The notes: generated by a model from the letters alone, not told the origin. 64,000 nt of DNA from Pseudotabrizicola alkalilacus (GCF_003443995.1 NZ_QWEY01000003.1:248001-312000); one strand, 5' to 3'; counted from the stretch's first letter, positions 20,122 through 29,558 are shown. Made by a program: numbers and translations.

Positions 20122-20646
20122 TCAGCGGGTCAGGGTGCCGGTGCGGCGGATTTTCCGCTGCAACTGCAGGATGCCGTACAGCAGCGCCTCGGCGGTGGGG
20201 GGGCAGCCCGGCACGTAAATGTCGACCGGCACGATCCGGTCACAGCCGCGCACCACCGAATAGCTGTAGTGATAATAGCCGCCGCCATTGGCGCAGGAAC
20301 CCATGCTGATCACATAGCGCGGCTCCGGCATCTGGTCATAGACCTTGCGCAGCGCCGGGGCCATCTTGTTGGTCAGCGTGCCCGCCACGATCATCACATC
20401 CGACTGGCGCGGGCTGGCGCGCGGGGCCACGCCAAAGCGTTCCACATCGTAGCGCGGCATCGAGGTGTGCATCATCTCGACCGCGCAGCAGGCCAGACCA
20501 AAGGTCATCCAGTGCAGCGACCCGGTCCGGGCCCAGTTGATGATATCCTCGGTCGAGGTCAGCAGGAACCCCTTGTCCTGCAGATCACGGTTCAGGGCCT
20601 GGGTGGCAACCTCCATGTCGCCGCCCGCCGTGTTGGCTCCTGCCAT
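20122..20646 (-). CDS. nuoB: NADH-quinone oxidoreductase subunit B
   Basis: 174 residues; the PSST subunit that holds cluster N2, the last Fe-S cluster before quinone. Ligand cysteines are seen in [12 protein letters not shown] (adjacent Cys pair), [12 protein letters not shown] and [15 protein letters not shown]. The frame is open for ten more codons, but the ATG at 20646 overlaps the nuoA stop by 1 nt (TGATG) and follows GGAATGGGAG, so it is the likely start. Confidence 0.96.
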   Translation of the reverse strand: MAGANTAGGDMEVATQALNRDLQDKGFLLTSTEDIINWARTGSLHWMTFGLACCAVEMMHTSMPRYDVERFGVAPRASPRQSDVMIVAGTLTNKMAPALRKVYDQMPEPRYVISMGSCANGGGYYHYSYSVVRGCDRIVPVDIYVPGCPPTAEALLYGILQLQRKIRRTGTLTR

Positions 20647-21011
20647 CACTCCCATTCCAAGGCCCCCTTCTTCCATTCATAGGCAAAGCCCACCGTCAGC
20701 ACGCCGAGGAACACCATCATCGACCAGAACGCGGTCATGCTGATTTCCCCAAAGGCGACTGCCCAGGGAAACAGGAACGCGACCTCAAGATCAAAGATGA
20801 TGAACAAGATTGACACGAGGTAAAACCGCACGTCAAATTTCATCCGTGCATCATCAAATGCGTTGAATCCGCATTCATAGGCCGACACCTTTTCCGGGTC
20901 GGGATTGCGCACGGCAAGCACCGCCGCAGCCAGAAGCAGAACAAGCCCCAGACCAATGGCAAGGGCAAGCAGAACGATGATGGGAAAATACTCTCGGAGA
21001 AGTGCGTCCAC
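20646..21011 (-). CDS. nuoA: NADH-quinone oxidoreductase subunit A
   Basis: 121 residues with three transmembrane helices; membrane subunit next to the quinone-chamber subunit H. The signature [20 protein letters not shown] and [20 protein letters not shown] are present. GTG at 21011 is chosen: it follows AGGAG by 6 bp and gives the normal length, while the frame extends 62 codons upstream without family similarity. It is the first gene of the nuo operon. Confidence 0.95.
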   Translation of the reverse strand: MDALLREYFPIIVLLALAIGLGLVLLLAAAVLAVRNPDPEKVSAYECGFNAFDDARMKFDVRFYLVSILFIIFDLEVAFLFPWAVAFGEISMTAFWSMMVFLGVLTVGFAYEWKKGALEWE

Positions 21012-21078
21012 GAGATGCTCCTTCGGCTGGCGACTGCGAGCTGCGGATGCTGGCGATCCGCTTGCACTCTTGCGGACT

Positions 21079-21107
21079 CGTTTACTCTGCTCCCCCAGCG
21101 GGGTCAA
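21079..21107 (-). promoter_or_regulatory. Candidate sigma-70 promoter for the nuo operon
   Basis: Read on the minus strand, TTGACC (21107-21102) is separated by 17 bp from TAAACG (21084-21079), about 60 bp upstream of the nuoA GTG. The -35 is good and the -10 is poor, as is common in Rhodobacter. This is the only candidate I see in the 259-bp gap between nuoA and the DegT gene. Confidence 0.45.
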
Positions 21108-21270
21108 CGGACGGGGCAGCGAAAACTCATGACTAACTTGGGTGAATTTCGTCGCATCTGCAAAAGAATAGCCGCGCCGTGACAGATGCCCGATCAAGGT
21201 TGCTGCGCTGCGGCACTCGAATCGCGCGATCCTCCTGTGACATGCGCGGACCAGCCGTGCAGTTCACCCG

Positions 21271-22500
21271 TCAATCGCCCATCCGCAGGGCCGTGACCGG
21301 TGCCACCTCACCCTGCCCCACCGCCAGCACTTCGGCACGGATGATGCGGGCAATCAGCGCCACATCTTCGGTGCTGAAGGTCAGCGGCAGGCGCATGTCG
21401 ATCAGCCCGGCCAGCACTGCATCGGTCTGGGGCAGCCGTGGCGACGCGGCATAGCGCCAGTGCTCATACCGGCTGGTAAAGCCCACAGGATCGGGCGCGC
21501 CAAACCATTTCAGCTCCACCCCGCGTGCCGCACAACGCGCGAGCAGCGCGGTCACCCGCGCAGGCTTCCACCCCGGCAAAGTGAACTGAAAGCTTGACGC
21601 CACGTAACTTTCCGCTGCCGGGCGCGGGATCAGGCGCAGACCGTTGGTCTGATCAAGCCCCGCCTCCATCACCGCATAAAGCGCGTTCCAGCGCATGCGG
21701 CGATCATCCAGCATCGCAATCTGTGGCCGCAGGATCGCCGCGCGCAGATTGTCCATCCGGCCGGAAATGTTCGGCACATCCAGCCGCATCGCCTCGAACA
21801 CCTCGGGCGGCGGGGCGGCGCGGTGGCGCGAATACAGCATGTAGCTGCCCGACAGCAGCACCGACCGTGCCGCAAGCCCGGCATCATCGGTCACCAGCAA
21901 CCCACCCTCACCCGAGTTCATGTGTTTGTAGGTCTGCGTCGAATAGCAGCCGATCACCCCGTGCCGGCCCGAGGGCACCCCGTTCCACGCGGCCCCCATG
22001 GTGTGGGCGCAATCCTCGACCACGCGCACACCAAGACTGTCGCACAGCGCCATCAGCCGGTCCATATCGCACAGATGCCCACGCATATGCGACAGCATCA
22101 GAACCCGCGCACCGGTTTCCCGCGCCATGTTTTCCAGATGGGTGAAATCTATGGTCAGATCCGGCGTCGTCTCGATGAACACCGGACGCGCGCCGATGCT
22201 GGCAATCGCCCCCGGCACCGGGGCCAGCGTAAAGGCATTGGTCAGCACCGGCGCATCGGGGCAGACCAGCAACGCCCGCAGCGCCGTGGCCATCGCATAG
22301 CCGCCCGAGGCCACCGCTAGGCAATAGCGCGCGCCGGTAAAGGCCGCGAATTCTTCTTCCAGCAAAGCCGTTTGCGCGATTTCATCGCCTGCCGTGTTAT
22401 AGCGGTGCAGACGCCCGTTGCGTAAAACCTCGATCGCAGCCTCGACCCCGGCTTCGGGGATCGGCTCTTGTTGGGTAAAACTGCCGCTGAAATGCTCCAT
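21271..22500 (-). CDS. DegT/DnrJ/EryC1/StrS-family PLP aminotransferase
   Basis: 409 residues; fold-type I PLP enzyme of the family that aminates keto-sugars or acts as a dehydratase. The start of the PLP domain is LHRYNTAGDEIAQTALLEEE, the cofactor aspartate lies in VVEDCAHTMGAAW, and the Schiff-base lysine is in the TQTYKHMNSGEGG motif. ATG at 22500 (MEHFSGSFTQQEPIPE) fits better than the open frame twelve codons earlier. No sugar-nucleotide genes lie nearby, so the substrate cannot be named. It is divergent from a small secreted protein. Confidence 0.85.
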   Translation of the reverse strand: MEHFSGSFTQQEPIPEAGVEAAIEVLRNGRLHRYNTAGDEIAQTALLEEEFAAFTGARYCLAVASGGYAMATALRALLVCPDAPVLTNAFTLAPVPGAIASIGARPVFIETTPDLTIDFTHLENMARETGARVLMLSHMRGHLCDMDRLMALCDSLGVRVVEDCAHTMGAAWNGVPSGRHGVIGCYSTQTYKHMNSGEGGLLVTDDAGLAARSVLLSGSYMLYSRHRAAPPPEVFEAMRLDVPNISGRMDNLRAAILRPQIAMLDDRRMRWNALYAVMEAGLDQTNGLRLIPRPAAESYVASSFQFTLPGWKPARVTALLARCAARGVELKWFGAPDPVGFTSRYEHWRYAASPRLPQTDAVLAGLIDMRLPLTFSTEDVALIARIIRAEVLAVGQGEVAPVTALRMGD

Positions 22501-22594
22501 GCCGGTAAACATGCGGCGCAACACCCATGTCGTCAATGGCTTGGCGCGGGCAAAGCACTATGGCACGGTGCGTTTCAGTAAAAAGGAATCCCCC

Positions 22595-22939
22595 ATGCGC
22601 CAGATCTGTGCCGCCGCCCTGCTGGCGCTGACCCTTGCCACCCCGGCCCGTGCGGATCTGCTGATCGAGGGCCGCGCCGCACAGGCATTGCACTGCGCGG
22701 CCATGCTGTTCATCGTCTCGACCGAGCTGTATGATCTGGGCGAAATCTCGCGCAACAGCCGTGATACTGCGCAACGCGCAGCGCTTGTGATCCTGGATCA
22801 GGTGCCGGGCACGGAGGATCAGCGCAGGCGCGCTATGGTGCAGCGGTTTGAGCGGATCATGACCAGCCGGACACCATCACAACTGGCCAAGGAATACACC
22901 GACACCGCGCGCTGGTGCCGCAGCACCTTTTTGCCGTGA
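22595..22939 (+). CDS. Small exported protein, unknown function
   Basis: 114 residues. MRQICAAALLALTLATPARA is a clear signal peptide. The mature part is helical and polar with two cysteines (ALHCAAMLFIVSTELYDL and TARWCRSTF near the C-terminus). AAAAAGGAATCCCCC precedes the ATG at 22595. The stop lies 3 bp from the stop of the convergent phosphatase gene. I do not recognise the family. Confidence 0.7.
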   Translation: MRQICAAALLALTLATPARADLLIEGRAAQALHCAAMLFIVSTELYDLGEISRNSRDTAQRAALVILDQVPGTEDQRRRAMVQRFERIMTSRTPSQLAKEYTDTARWCRSTFLP

Positions 22940-22942
22940 CGA

Positions 22943-23602
22943 TCAGACCAGAAACCGCGCCGCAAGCTCTGGCAGATCGTCGAAATGATCCAGCAACGCC
23001 TCGGGTTGCAGCCGTTCCACCCCGCGCCCTTCGGGGCCAAAGGTGACCAGCGCCACCGGCACCCCTGCGGCCCGCCCGGTCATCCGGTCAGTCTCGGTGT
23101 CACCGATCAGCATGGACCGCGCCACGTTGCCCCCGGCTTGCCGCACCGCCGCCACATAGGGCGCGGCATCGGGCTTGCGGGTGGGCAGGGTATCGGCCCC
23201 GATCAGCGCGCCGAACAAGCCCCGGATGCCAAGGCGCAGGCACAGCTCTTCGGCCAGCCCTTCGGGCTTGTTGGTGCAGATCGAGACCGCAAATCCGTCA
23301 CGGCGCAGGGTTTCCACCGCCTCGACCACCCCCGGATACAGCCGGGTGTGAACGGCAATCGCCTGACCGTAAGCGTCCAGCAGCACCGGATATTGCGCAT
23401 CGATCATTGCGTCATCCACCGCCCCCAGCCGCGAAAATCCCAGCCGCAGCATCGCCCGTCCGCCGTGGAAGGCGGTCAGCGCATCCTCGGGCCCCAGCAG
23501 GTCACCATGGCCAAGCCCCCGAAAGCACACATTCGCCGCGGCCAATAAATCGGCGCTGGTGTCTGCAATGGTGCCGTCCAGATCGAAAACCACGGTGCGC
23601 AT
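22943..23602 (-). CDS. gph: Phosphoglycolate phosphatase (HAD family)
   Basis: 219 residues; HAD subfamily IA hydrolase that removes 2-phosphoglycolate. Motif I is VFDLDGTIADTSADLL, motif II SICTNKPEG, motif III the lysine in LPTRKPDAAPY, and motif IV MLIGDTETDRMTGRAAG. ATG at 23602 is preferred to the TTG one codon earlier. It faces glmU across an 86-bp gap. Other small phosphate esters are possible substrates, since HAD specificity is hard to read from sequence. Confidence 0.85.
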   Translation of the reverse strand: MRTVVFDLDGTIADTSADLLAAANVCFRGLGHGDLLGPEDALTAFHGGRAMLRLGFSRLGAVDDAMIDAQYPVLLDAYGQAIAVHTRLYPGVVEAVETLRRDGFAVSICTNKPEGLAEELCLRLGIRGLFGALIGADTLPTRKPDAAPYVAAVRQAGGNVARSMLIGDTETDRMTGRAAGVPVALVTFGPEGRGVERLQPEALLDHFDDLPELAARFLV

Positions 23603-23643
23603 CAATTGTAACCTTGCGTGAGGAACACGGCCCTTGCGGCCAA

Positions 23644-23669
23644 GTGCCCCATGGGTAAAACGGGGGCAC
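23644..23669 (+). promoter_or_regulatory. Stem-loop just upstream of glmU
   Basis: GTGCCCC (23644-23650) pairs with GGGGCAC (23663-23669) around a 12-nt loop, ending 8 bp before the AAGGAAAGGGG ribosome site of glmU. It could be a terminator remnant or a leader structure; there is no T-run. Confidence 0.4.
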
Positions 23670-23688
23670 CAAGAAGGAAAGGGGCAGC

Positions 23689-25038
23689 ATGCCGGTATCT
23701 TTGGTCATTCTGGCGGCGGGTCAGGGCACGCGGATGAACTCCGATCTGCCCAAGGTGCTGCACAAGGTGGCGGGCAGCCCTTTGCTCCACCATGCCATGC
23801 AGGCGGGCCGCAGTCTTGGGCCAGAGCGGGTGGTCGTCGTCACCGGCCACGGCGCCGATGCCGTCACACGCGCCACGCTGGAGTATGACGAAGACGCGCT
23901 GACGGTGGTTCAGGCCGAACAGAACGGCACCGCCCATGCGGTGGCGCAGGCCGCGCCCCTTCTGTCCGATGCCTCCGGCGATGTGATCGTGCTTTACGGC
24001 GACACCCCTTTTGTCAGCCCCGAGACGCTGGAGGCGATGCAGACCGCCCGCGCCCGTCATGCGGTTGTGGTGCTGGGTTTTCACGCCGCCGATCCGGGCC
24101 GCTACGGGCGGTTGGTGACCGAAGGCGACTCGCTGCTGCGCATCGTGGAATACAAGGATGCAACCGATGAAGAACGCAGCATAACCCTGTGCAATTCCGG
24201 CGTGATCTGCGCCGATGCCAAGCTGATGTTCAGCCTTGTGGCCGAGGTGGGCAAGGACAACGCGGCGGGCGAATACTACCTGACCGACCTGCCGGAACTG
24301 GCGCGCAAACGCGGGCTGTCGGCAGGCGTGGTGATCTGCCCCGAGTCCGAAACGCTGGGCGTCAACACCCGCGCGCAACTGGCGCAGGCCGAGGCCGCGT
24401 TTCAGGCCCGCGCCCGTACTGAGGCGCTGGAAAACGGCGTCACCCTGACCGCGCCGGAAACCGTGTTCTTCGCGCTCGATACCGTGGTGGGCCGCGATGC
24501 CATCATCGGCCCGAACGTGATCTTTGGCCCCGGCGTCACCATCGAATCCGGCGCCGAAATCGTCGGCTTTTGTCATCTGGAGGGCTGTCACATCAGCCGC
24601 GGCGCCACTGTCGGCCCCTTTGCCCGCCTGCGCCCCGGGGCCGAACTGGCCGAGGATGTGCATGTCGGCAATTTCGTCGAGATCAAGAACGCCATTCTGG
24701 ATGAGGGCGTCAAGGTCGGGCACCTGACCTATATCGGCGATGCCGACATCGGCGAGCATACCAACATCGGCGCGGGCACCGTCACCTGCAATTATGATGG
24801 CGTGATGAAGCACCGCACCAAAGTGGGCCGGAATGCCTTTATCGGCTCTGACACCATGCTGGTGGCCCCGGTCACGGTGGGCGACAATGCGATGACCGCC
24901 TCCGGATCGGTGATCACCGAAGACGTGCCCGCCGAGGCAATGGCGGTGGCGCGCGCACGTCAGGTCAACAAACCCGGCCTTGCCACCCGGCTTTTCGCGC
25001 GCCTGCGCGCCATAAAGGCCGCAAAGGCCAAAGGATAA
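23689..25038 (+). CDS. glmU: Bifunctional UDP-GlcNAc diphosphorylase / glucosamine-1-phosphate N-acetyltransferase
   Basis: 449 residues; makes UDP-GlcNAc for peptidoglycan and lipid A. The N-terminal nucleotidyltransferase begins SLVILAAGQGTRMNSDLPKV, with VLYGDTPF binding metal and UTP. The C-terminal left-handed beta-helix carries hexapeptide repeats (AIIGPNVIFGPGVTIESGAE.., VKVGHLTYIGDADIGEHTNIGAG), CNYDGVMKHRT at the acetyltransferase site, and the closing ASGSVITEDV. Full length. The glmS start is 4 bp after its stop, so the two enzymes of the pathway are co-expressed. Confidence 0.97.
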   Translation: MPVSLVILAAGQGTRMNSDLPKVLHKVAGSPLLHHAMQAGRSLGPERVVVVTGHGADAVTRATLEYDEDALTVVQAEQNGTAHAVAQAAPLLSDASGDVIVLYGDTPFVSPETLEAMQTARARHAVVVLGFHAADPGRYGRLVTEGDSLLRIVEYKDATDEERSITLCNSGVICADAKLMFSLVAEVGKDNAAGEYYLTDLPELARKRGLSAGVVICPESETLGVNTRAQLAQAEAAFQARARTEALENGVTLTAPETVFFALDTVVGRDAIIGPNVIFGPGVTIESGAEIVGFCHLEGCHISRGATVGPFARLRPGAELAEDVHVGNFVEIKNAILDEGVKVGHLTYIGDADIGEHTNIGAGTVTCNYDGVMKHRTKVGRNAFIGSDTMLVAPVTVGDNAMTASGSVITEDVPAEAMAVARARQVNKPGLATRLFARLRAIKAAKAKG

Positions 25039-25042
25039 TTTT

Positions 25043-26878
25043 ATGTGTGGAATTGTTGGCGTTCTGGGCAATCACGAAGCTGCCCCCCTGTTGGTCGAAG
25101 CCCTGAAACGGCTGGAATATCGCGGCTATGACTCGGCGGGCATTGCCACGGTGAACAACGGGCAGCTGGACCGCCGGCGCGCGGTGGGCAAGCTGGTGAA
25201 CCTGTCGGACCTGCTGGTGCATGAGCCGCTAGCGGGCAAGGCCGGGATCGGCCACACCCGCTGGGCCACCCATGGCGCGGCCACGGTGAGCAATGCGCAT
25301 CCGCACAAGGCCGGTCCGGTGGCGGTCGTGCATAACGGCATCATCGAAAATTTCCGCGACCTGCGTGAACAGCTGGCTGCGGCGGGCTACGCGCAGGAAA
25401 GCCAGACCGACACCGAAACCGTGGCGCTTCTGGTCCGGCAGGCGATGGACGCCGGCGCAGGCCCGGTCGAGGCCGCGCGCCAGACCCTGAAACGCCTGCA
25501 TGGGGCCTTTGCGCTGTGCTTTCTGTTCGATGGCCAGGAGGATCTGCTGATCGCCGCGCGCAAGGGCAGCCCCCTCGCCATTGGCCATGGCACGGGCGAG
25601 ATGTTTGTCGGCTCCGACGCCATCGCCCTCGCCCCGATGACCGACCGCATCACCTATCTCGAAGAGGGAGATTGGGCGGTGATCACCCGCGCGGGGGCCG
25701 AGATCTTTGACGACCACGACCGCCGCGCCAACCGCGCCGAGACCCGGATCCAGATCGACGCGACCCGGATCGAAAAGGCCGGCTACAAGCATTTCATGGC
25801 CAAAGAGATCGCCGAACAGCCGGTGGTGCTGGCGGCGGGGCTGCAACATTATACCCAAGGCAGCGCGGATGGCGGGGTGAACCCCGCCCTGCACCTGCCC
25901 GAAGGCGTGGATTTCACCGGGGTGGACCGCATCGTTCTGGTCGCCTGCGGCACCGCGTCTTATGCCTGCCACGTCGCGAAATACTGGTTCGAGGCCTTGG
26001 CTGGCCTGCCCTGCGACATCGACATCGCGTCAGAGTTCCGCTACCGCGAGCCGCCGCTGTCGCCCACCCAATGGGCGGTGTTCGTCAGCCAGTCGGGCGA
26101 AACCGCCGACACCCTCGCCGCGCTGCGCTATGCCAAAGAAAAGGTGGCCCGCGTGGTGTCGGTGGTCAATGTGCCCACCTCCTCCATCGCGCGCGAATCC
26201 GACCTGACCCTGCCCATTCTGGCGGGGGTCGAGGTGGGGGTCGCCTCGACCAAGGCCTTCACCTCGCAATTGATGGTGCTGGCGCTGATGGCGCTCAAGG
26301 CGGGGGTGGACCGCGGGCGGCTGGATGCGGACGCGCTGGCCGGGCATCTTGCGGCGCTGCACGCGCTGCCGGGGCTGATGAACCACGCGCTGGGCCAGTC
26401 GGCCGAGATTGCCAAACTGGCCGAAGAGCTGGCCCGGGCACAGGACATCTTGTTCCTGGGGCGCGGCCCGATGTATCCGATGGCGCTCGAAGGGGCGCTG
26501 AAGCTCAAGGAAATCAGCTATATCCACGCCGAAGGCTATGCCTCGGGCGAGCTGAAACACGGCCCCATCGCGCTGATTGACGCCCAGGTGCCAGTGATCG
26601 TGCTGGCCCCGCGCGATGCCTTGTTCGACAAGACCGTGTCAAACATGCAAGAGGTGATGGCGCGCCATGGCAAGGTGCTCTTGATCTCGGACGCCGCCGG
26701 TCTGGCCGAGGCGGGCAGCGGCACCTGGGCCACGCTGACCATGCCCGCTGTCGATGCGATCTTTGCCCCGATCCTCTATGCCGTTCCAGCGCAACTGCTG
26801 GCCTATCACACCGCCATTGCGAAGGGGACCGATGTGGACCAGCCGCGCAATCTGGCCAAATCGGTGACTGTTGAATGA
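25043..26878 (+). CDS. glmS: Glutamine--fructose-6-phosphate aminotransferase (isomerizing)
   Basis: 611 residues; makes glucosamine-6-phosphate from fructose-6-phosphate and glutamine. The catalytic Cys2 is exposed after Met removal (MCGIVGVLG). HTRWATHGAAT and HNGIIENF belong to the glutaminase domain, and CGTASYA and SQSGETADT to the first SIS domain. The C-terminus ends LAKSVTVE as in the family. No glmS ribozyme is expected or seen, since it follows glmU by 4 bp. The stop overlaps the next gene (ATGA). Confidence 0.97.
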   Translation: MCGIVGVLGNHEAAPLLVEALKRLEYRGYDSAGIATVNNGQLDRRRAVGKLVNLSDLLVHEPLAGKAGIGHTRWATHGAATVSNAHPHKAGPVAVVHNGIIENFRDLREQLAAAGYAQESQTDTETVALLVRQAMDAGAGPVEAARQTLKRLHGAFALCFLFDGQEDLLIAARKGSPLAIGHGTGEMFVGSDAIALAPMTDRITYLEEGDWAVITRAGAEIFDDHDRRANRAETRIQIDATRIEKAGYKHFMAKEIAEQPVVLAAGLQHYTQGSADGGVNPALHLPEGVDFTGVDRIVLVACGTASYACHVAKYWFEALAGLPCDIDIASEFRYREPPLSPTQWAVFVSQSGETADTLAALRYAKEKVARVVSVVNVPTSSIARESDLTLPILAGVEVGVASTKAFTSQLMVLALMALKAGVDRGRLDADALAGHLAALHALPGLMNHALGQSAEIAKLAEELARAQDILFLGRGPMYPMALEGALKLKEISYIHAEGYASGELKHGPIALIDAQVPVIVLAPRDALFDKTVSNMQEVMARHGKVLLISDAAGLAEAGSGTWATLTMPAVDAIFAPILYAVPAQLLAYHTAIAKGTDVDQPRNLAKSVTVE

Positions 26879-27585
26879 CCCCCTATCAAGCCCTTGAAAC
26901 GCTGGAGGCTTTGTCCGATCCGGCCAAAGCCGCCGAGGCCGCCGAGTATCACAAGGCCCCGCCAGAGGCCGAGCGGCGCTATCTGGGGCTAAGCACTGCG
27001 CAGATTGACGAACACGTGGCACAATGGCGCGCCGATCTGTCGGTCGAGGGCCGGGTCTCGCTGGCCGACGGGCTGTGGAACACACAGGTGCATGACGCCC
27101 GCGTCGCGGCAGCCAAGCTGCTGACGCAGGCCCGGCTGCGCCCCGATGACGCGGCATGGGCACTGATCTGCGACTGGGTGCCCCAGCTGGATGTCTGGGC
27201 GCTGGCCGATCTGGTCACCATTGCCGGGCAAAAGCGGCTGATGGCCGACCGCGACCGCATCGCCGATCTGGAAGACTGGGTGGAAAGCCCCAACCACTGG
27301 GTCCGGCGCGCCGCGCTGATGATGCTGCTGCCCTGGGCCAAGATGAACAACCTCAAGGATCTCGATTACGACATCCGCGAAACCGGCCTGATCTGGGCCG
27401 AGCATCTGGTGCCCGACCGCAACTGGTTCATCCAGAAGGCGATTGCCGACTGGCTGGGGGCGCTGTCCAAACACGACCCCGCCCGCACCGCCGAATTCAT
27501 GGACGGCCCCGGTCTGGGGTTGAAGACCTTTGCCCGCAAAGAGGCGGCCCGCCACCTCCCCGACGTGCCGATGACCGACGACTGA
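26875..27585 (+). CDS. DNA alkylation repair protein (AlkD-like HEAT-repeat)
   Basis: 236 residues, all helical. SPNHWVRRAALMMLLPWAK followed later by DRNWFIQKAIADWLGALSKH resembles the AlkD/AlkC DNA glycosylase family, where these blocks hold the DNA-facing tryptophan and arginine residues. Such enzymes remove N3- and N7-alkylated purines. It overlaps glmS by 4 bp, an odd partner for sugar-nucleotide synthesis; the coupling may be fortuitous. The catalytic Asp cannot be assigned safely by eye. Confidence 0.7.
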   Translation: MTPYQALETLEALSDPAKAAEAAEYHKAPPEAERRYLGLSTAQIDEHVAQWRADLSVEGRVSLADGLWNTQVHDARVAAAKLLTQARLRPDDAAWALICDWVPQLDVWALADLVTIAGQKRLMADRDRIADLEDWVESPNHWVRRAALMMLLPWAKMNNLKDLDYDIRETGLIWAEHLVPDRNWFIQKAIADWLGALSKHDPARTAEFMDGPGLGLKTFARKEAARHLPDVPMTDD

Positions 27586-27604
27586 GCGGGCCAGGGTCGG
27601 CACA

Positions 27605-27737
27605 GCCCCCCACCCCATCCCTCCCCACAAGGGGGAGGGGGTCGCGTGGGGCCTGCCGCGCCCTGCGCCGTCCAAGACCACCGCCTGCATCAGGCGCCTC
27701 CCTCCCCCCTCGTGGGGGAGGGCTGGGGTGGGGGGGC
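27605..27737. repeat. Inverted pair of G/C palindromic repeats
   Basis: The right copy (27694-27737, 44 bp) is an exact reverse complement of 61903-61946. The left copy (27605-27645) is a diverged version in the opposite orientation. Each copy contains its own hairpin (CCCTCCCCC .. GGGGGAGGG). The pair fills the 173-bp gap between the convergent AlkD-like and DUF1203 genes, like a REP/BIME unit, and may end both transcripts. Confidence 0.85.
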
Positions 27738-27758
27738 GCACCGACAGGTCAAAAGGCC

Positions 27759-28241
27759 TCAGCCCTCCTGCCTCCCCCGTCCGATCCGGCACAAAAAACA
27801 ATTGTTGCGGGCCGAGCGCACATCCACAAAGGCGATCTCCGGCCGCGCGAGCAAGGCTGCGGCATAGGCCGCGACCTCGGCCTGCGCCACCACCTTGCCG
27901 GTGCCATAGCAAATGCGGAAATCTGCCGTGTAGCCTTTCAGCAGATAATCCACACTGCAGGTCAGGATCGGCGGCACCCCGTCTCCGGACCAGCGCGCAC
28001 AGGCGTCGGCGCACAGGAACACCGGCCCGGTTTCGGCATAGGGCTGCAGCGCTGGAAACGGGCGATGCGCCAGAATGAGCATCCCCGCCCCTTCTGGCAC
28101 ATCGTCCAGACAATGCCGGCAGGGCGTGCCGCTGCCGGTGGAGACCGCCCGTTCGGGCGGCATCCCATAGGCATCCGCGCCACCCCCACGCAGGTGCTGT
28201 ACCAACTCGGTTGGCAGGGCGTGAAAAGTGATCTCTGACAT
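27759..28241 (-). CDS. DUF1203 family protein
   Basis: 160 residues, no signal peptide. The pattern fits DUF1203: an N-terminal FHALPTELVQHLRGG, a Cys pair in GTPCRHCLDDVPEG, the central ILAHRPF..QPYAETGPVFL, and a final CFLCRIGR. The two CxxC-like pairs suggest metal binding or a structural role. Function unknown. ATG at 28241 (MSEITFHALP) is chosen; the frame runs 15 codons further upstream. Confidence 0.75.
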   Translation of the reverse strand: MSEITFHALPTELVQHLRGGGADAYGMPPERAVSTGSGTPCRHCLDDVPEGAGMLILAHRPFPALQPYAETGPVFLCADACARWSGDGVPPILTCSVDYLLKGYTADFRICYGTGKVVAQAEVAAYAAALLARPEIAFVDVRSARNNCFLCRIGRGRQEG

Positions 28242-28316
28242 GATGTGCTCCTCAAGGGTCAGCGCCACCAAATCCCGATGCCCCAAAGAACACGACCCGA
28301 AAGCTGCGCAATGGCG

Positions 28317-29510
28317 TCAGCCAGCGGTCACGTCATGTTTGTATAGCCAGTCAAACCGCTTCAGCGCCGCCCCCGGTGCCACCACTGACCCCAGCCGCAG
28401 CCCCAGATGCGCCACCCCGCGCGCAAGCCCCGACAGGTGATAGACCCGCGCATTGGTGTTGGCCGCCGCCACGATCCGCCCGCAACGCGGCGCGCGCGCC
28501 GCCTGATAGGCGGCCAGCCCCGCCGCCAGCCCGTCATGCGTTGCCAGCGACTCCGTCAGAACCCAGGCATCCTCCAGCGCCATGCACGCACCTTGCGCCA
28601 GAAACGGCAGCGTCGGATGGGCCGCATCGCCCAAAATCACCGCAGCCCCCTGATCCTGCACCGCAAACCAGTGTTTTGCCACCGGATGCCGGAACAGGCC
28701 CCAGAGCCAGACATCGTCGACCTGCTCCAGCCAGCCCCGCACGCGCGGCGAAAACCCGGCAAAGGCCAGCTTCATATCCATGGTGTCGTCGCGCAGGCTC
28801 CAGCCTTCCTCGACCCAACTGCGCCGTTCTTCGACCGCTACGATATTGCGCATCGTGCCGCCGCGCAGCGGATAGCTGACCAGATGCCGCCCCGGAGCCA
28901 TATGCACCTCGGCCACATTCTCCACACCCGGAACCTCGGGGATCAGCGCGCGCCAGGCCACCTGATGGGTGAAAAACGGCGCGACCTTGCCGGTCAGCGC
29001 CACCCGCACTTTGGAGTGCAAGCCGTCTGCCCCGATCAGCAGCGATGCCTCCCCCATGCCACCTTGCGCATTGCGCCAACCGGGCCACGCGCCCGACAGA
29101 TCGACCGTCTCGATCTTTTGCAACAGCCGCAACTCCACCCCGGCCTCGCGCGCGCCGGCCAGCAGCAGCGCGATCAGGTCGGCGCGGTGTGCGAAATGGT
29201 AGCCGCCCCCCACCTGTTTCCCCGCTGCCCCCGCCACATCCAGCCGCGTCACCAGATCGCCCGACGGCCCGTCGCGCAGCTCTACCGCTACCGCACGGGT
29301 CGAGGCCGCCTCCAGCGCCTCGCCCAGCCCCAGCGCACGCAAGACCGCCGCCCCGTTCGGGCTGATCTGCAAGCCGGCCCCCACCTCGCGCACCGCATCG
29401 GCCTGTTCCAGCACCGTGACCTGCGCCCCGCGCAAGGCCAGGGCGCGCGCCACCGCCAGCCCCGCCACGCCTGCGCCCAGCACCGTAACGCTTTGCCCGA
29501 TCAGGCTCAT
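28317..29510 (-). CDS. FAD-dependent aromatic hydroxylase-type monooxygenase
   Basis: 397 residues; class A flavoprotein monooxygenase (salicylate/3-hydroxybenzoate 6-hydroxylase-like). The Rossmann motif VLGAGVAGLAVARALALRG is at residues 9-27, the DG motif is in LLIGADGLHSKVRVAL, and the GD motif is in ILGDAAHPTLPFLAQGACMA. GAGGAAGTCAG precedes the ATG. No aromatic-degradation genes flank it, so the substrate is open; a ubiquinone hydroxylase of the UbiH type is less likely from the motif spacing. Confidence 0.8.
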   Translation of the reverse strand: MSLIGQSVTVLGAGVAGLAVARALALRGAQVTVLEQADAVREVGAGLQISPNGAAVLRALGLGEALEAASTRAVAVELRDGPSGDLVTRLDVAGAAGKQVGGGYHFAHRADLIALLLAGAREAGVELRLLQKIETVDLSGAWPGWRNAQGGMGEASLLIGADGLHSKVRVALTGKVAPFFTHQVAWRALIPEVPGVENVAEVHMAPGRHLVSYPLRGGTMRNIVAVEERRSWVEEGWSLRDDTMDMKLAFAGFSPRVRGWLEQVDDVWLWGLFRHPVAKHWFAVQDQGAAVILGDAAHPTLPFLAQGACMALEDAWVLTESLATHDGLAAGLAAYQAARAPRCGRIVAAANTNARVYHLSGLARGVAHLGLRLGSVVAPGAALKRFDWLYKHDVTAG

Positions 29511-29531
29511 CTGACTTCCTCACCGCAAATG

Positions 29532-29558
29532 CAAAACGCCGGACCATCGGCCCGGCGT
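29532..29558 (-). terminator. Intrinsic terminator of dksA
   Basis: On the minus strand ACGCCGG (29558-29552) and CCGGCGT (29542-29536) form a stem around a short loop, followed by TTTTGC. It lies between the dksA stop and the monooxygenase start. A second GC dyad (about 29568-29592) sits between it and the dksA stop. Confidence 0.7.
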
